Below, piece after piece: positions 61,890 through 64,000 of a DNA stretch of 64,000 nt. Position 1 is the stretch's first letter, and the number at the start of each line of letters is the position of its first letter. The notes under the pieces were generated by a model, which ran no database searches, had not been told where the DNA came from, and saw only the letters and a program-made list of their open reading frames with translations. The position numbers and the translations under genes were made by a program. Source of the DNA: Phormidium ambiguum IAM M-71 (lineage in GTDB: Bacteria > Cyanobacteriota > Cyanobacteriia > Cyanobacteriales > Aerosakkonemataceae); assembly GCF_001904725.1 (NCBI RefSeq), contig NZ_MRCE01000005.1, positions 66,269 through 130,268 of the forward strand, read 5' to 3'.

Positions 61890-63764
61890 ATGACTAATGC
61901 TTTAAAAGAAGAATTATCAAAACAAGAATCAGGTCAAATACGTTCTAATATTGAAAGGATAATATCTAGTTACAGGCACGTATGGGATATTTATACAGAA
62001 CTTTTACAAAATAGTGCTGATGCAATAATTGAAAATTTTGGAGAGGAGAACATTGGCAAAGGAAAAATTAAATTAGAAATTTTTCCAAACGAACGTAAAA
62101 TAATCATTACGGATAATGGTATTGGAATAGAAGAGTCGGAAATCTCAAAAATACTTGTAACTGGGAAATCGTTGAAAAGAGAGCGCAATGTGGGAAAATT
62201 TGGTTTTATGGGGTATGGTTTTACGTTCGTAGCTTTTCAAAGCGATTATCTGAAAATAGAGAGTATTAAAGATAAACTAAAGTCATCTAGAACATATAGA
62301 GATTTATATAGGTTTGTGTATTCACGTTCAGACATACCTAACTCTGAGGAGGAAGAATTTGGAGATAAAGCCGAAAAAGTTAGCGATGAAAATGGTACAA
62401 AAATTACTATTCAATTTCCACAACAATTTCCTGATGAAGTAGTAGAAGAAGCTCTTGCGGCTACGTTCAGAATAGCACAATCTGATGAAATGATTATCGC
62501 CGTTCTTAGAACTCGTTCTATTGTTGGTATGTTAGACCCTGTTTTTAGTAAAAGTGATTGTTTTGAATTTAGCTTGAAAATCAATAACAGGCACATAGAA
62601 GCCAAGACTGGCTATTTAACTATTAGAGAAGTAGTTAAATCCGTACTCAATAGCGATAGCCAATTTTATGATCGAATTACTCAATACGAGCAACTGGTTC
62701 AAGCAACATCTGTACTACCAATTACAGCTCAAGAATTAGCTAGGAAAGCTATTGTTTTAGAAGAAAAAATTGACAATATAAAAATTGGGAAAAGAAACCC
62801 TTTGGATGCTAGAATTATTATTTCTGCAACTAGTAAGTCTCATATTAATCAATTTAATGAACGCTTTAGAAATCAAGATGATATATCATTTGATTTTGAG
62901 TTACAACACGGTTTGTGGTTATCAATTTGTGGTATGCCTGTAGGTATTTGCTTAGACTCCTTTGATCATAGTAATTATCTTCCTTATACAGTAATTGTCG
63001 ATATAAAAGACAAAACGATTAGAAAAGAATTAGATGCCGGGAGAAAAGGTATTAGCGCGTACAGAATGAATCAAATTGCTAATACAGTTTTAGAAATCTT
63101 AAAAGAAAGAAACTTTATTAAGTATCGCCGTTACATCGTTGGTGGTAGTGATAGTAGGATTAGCAATCCTCTTTACGATCCTAGAAAAGAACTGAACGAT
63201 AAATTAAAAGAAAAAACTTGGTTTAAGTCGGATTTGACTCAAAATTATCTTCCTCCCTTAGAAGAACAGGAAGTTGTCAGCCTTTTTGTAGAGTTAGTTG
63301 CAAAAGGAGCTTTAAAAGGTTATTGCCTTAAAGTCCTATCTGGTTATCAAGTTTATGATGGGCTTTACGAATATAGTTTAGAGCAAGCACATGAAGTAGA
63401 GTATTCAGAAAAAAATAAACTAGGAATCCATAGAAACATTTTTAATTCAAATGGAGGAAGCTTAAGAAAAGAAATTTTAATAGAATTTAAAAAGAACTTA
63501 AATGAAATATACAGAGATATAAATTCTAACAAGAAAGATATAAGCCACATTGATATATTAGTGTGTTGGAATGTTGATTTTGATAATAAAGAAAAGTTGC
63601 AGAAAGATAAAGGTGATGTTTTGACTGAAAAGGATGTTACTACTAATGTTTTTTACGGCGTTACACATCAATTAATTGGCTCGGCTCGTCAACAAGCATT
63701 ACCGATAATTGAACTGAAAAAAATTCTAGAAATCATACTTAATTATCAAGGTAAAATCATCTAA
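61890..63764 (+). CDS. Hsp90-type (GHKL) ATPase protein of unknown function
   Basis: About 624 aa from the ATG at 61890, which has AGAGGA upstream; the longer reading from 61866 is unlikely. The N-terminal GHKL ATPase domain shows the N box YTELLQNSADAI, the G1 box DNGIGIEESE and a glycine-rich lid (VGKFGFMGYGF). The remaining 450 residues are unique, with no membrane or signal segments. Standalone Hsp90-like ATPases of this type often occur in accessory or defence loci, but no partner gene is complete in the window. Codon use is more AT-rich than in chlH beside it, suggesting separate acquisition. Function cannot be assigned. Confidence 0.8.
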   Translation: MTNALKEELSKQESGQIRSNIERIISSYRHVWDIYTELLQNSADAIIENFGEENIGKGKIKLEIFPNERKIIITDNGIGIEESEISKILVTGKSLKRERNVGKFGFMGYGFTFVAFQSDYLKIESIKDKLKSSRTYRDLYRFVYSRSDIPNSEEEEFGDKAEKVSDENGTKITIQFPQQFPDEVVEEALAATFRIAQSDEMIIAVLRTRSIVGMLDPVFSKSDCFEFSLKINNRHIEAKTGYLTIREVVKSVLNSDSQFYDRITQYEQLVQATSVLPITAQELARKAIVLEEKIDNIKIGKRNPLDARIIISATSKSHINQFNERFRNQDDISFDFELQHGLWLSICGMPVGICLDSFDHSNYLPYTVIVDIKDKTIRKELDAGRKGISAYRMNQIANTVLEILKERNFIKYRRYIVGGSDSRISNPLYDPRKELNDKLKEKTWFKSDLTQNYLPPLEEQEVVSLFVELVAKGALKGYCLKVLSGYQVYDGLYEYSLEQAHEVEYSEKNKLGIHRNIFNSNGGSLRKEILIEFKKNLNEIYRDINSNKKDISHIDILVCWNVDFDNKEKLQKDKGDVLTEKDVTTNVFYGVTHQLIGSARQQALPIIELKKILEIILNYQGKII

Positions 63765-63779
63765 TATACATCTAATATA

Positions 63780-64000
63780 AATTGTAAGTAATTATGCAAG
63801 AATGGATTGAAACTGCTCAAGAATTAGGTCGGGAAATTCCTGAAGCAAAAAGTAGGTTGATGTTTGTTTAGTTGGTTAATCAGGAAGTGTGTTAGCTCAG
63901 AAAAGTGAAGCTATTTCTAGCATTCCCAGAAGTCATGCAGAGTCTAAAAATATGTTTGAGCAGATGCTAAAAAAATATGAGGGTTGCAGTTTTAGCGATC
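63780..64000 (+). pseudogene. Broken or partial ORF at the window edge
   Basis: A 25-codon ORF (ATG at 63794, MQEWIETAQELGREIPEAKS) ends at a TAG; a shifted frame after a TAA at 63877 continues openly to the window end (SGSVLAQKSEAISSIPRSHA ...). The two could be parts of one gene damaged by a frameshift, or a new gene may start at the GTG at 63889. The rest lies outside, so neither reading can be settled. Confidence 0.35.

Overview
The window comes from a cyanobacterium, probably a filamentous or otherwise multicellular type. Evidence: magnesium chelatase ChlH, cytochrome b6f genes petC and petA, Vipp1, menaquinone-type MenB (used for phylloquinone), cyanobacteria-only families (DUF3067, DUF3038, DUF4335, HpsJ-like), very frequent GCGATCGC (HIP1) octamers, and heptameric short tandem repeats. 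The genus cannot be fixed from the sequence. I saw no rRNA, tRNA, CRISPR array or intact transposase.

Layout. 0-4.8 kb: a neutral/branched-chain amino acid ABC transporter (binding protein, LivH, LivM, LivG, LivF) on the minus strand, interrupted by an oppositely oriented small lipoprotein gene. 5.1-11.5 kb: a heavy-metal RND efflux set (membrane fusion protein, CusA/CzcA pump, YtkA/FixH-like lipoprotein) with a Uma2 gene and a DUF4351 remnant between the first two. 11.8-22.6 kb: a secreted-peptide island. It holds a secreted Cys-rich protein, an AraC-type regulator, at least eleven small double-glycine leader peptides (several only 51-58 aa), a C39-peptidase ABC exporter, an HlyD partner and an RppA/RppB-like two-component system. 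Three intergenic sites in this island carry the same 12-bp element twice, always 19 bp apart, which makes a strong candidate operator for the AraC protein. No peptide-modifying enzyme is present. The closest described precedent I know is the EbfG/PteB biofilm peptide system of Synechococcus elongatus.

22.6-25.8 kb: M20 amidohydrolase, MenB and a TPR protein. 25.9-36.7 kb: what looks like an alginate-type (polymannuronate) pathway. It has a PL14-like lyase, a double-module AlgE-like C5-epimerase, an Alg8-like synthase fused to a beta-helix domain, an AlgD-like GDP-mannose 6-dehydrogenase and an HlyD/Alg44-like membrane protein without PilZ. 36.7-38.9 kb: DUF3067, petC, petA. 39.4-41.9 kb: a CTERM-anchored surface protein overlapping its own exosortase gene, plus an HpsJ-like protein. 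42-48.9 kb: FHA-GAF-adenylate cyclase, GH57 branching enzyme, the DUF3038/DUF4335 pair and a small Cys-rich protein. 49.6-53.4 kb: a SPOR protein, tandem PspA and Vipp1, and a membrane protein. 53.5-57 kb: an LpxB-related protein flanked by two paralogous NPDV-repeat proteins. 57.8-64 kb: ChlH, then an Hsp90-type ATPase of unknown role and a broken or partial ORF at the edge.

The two regions most worth attention are the AraC-linked double-glycine peptide island and the alginate-like cluster. Several noncoding repeats, duplication fossils and terminator hairpins are listed separately.
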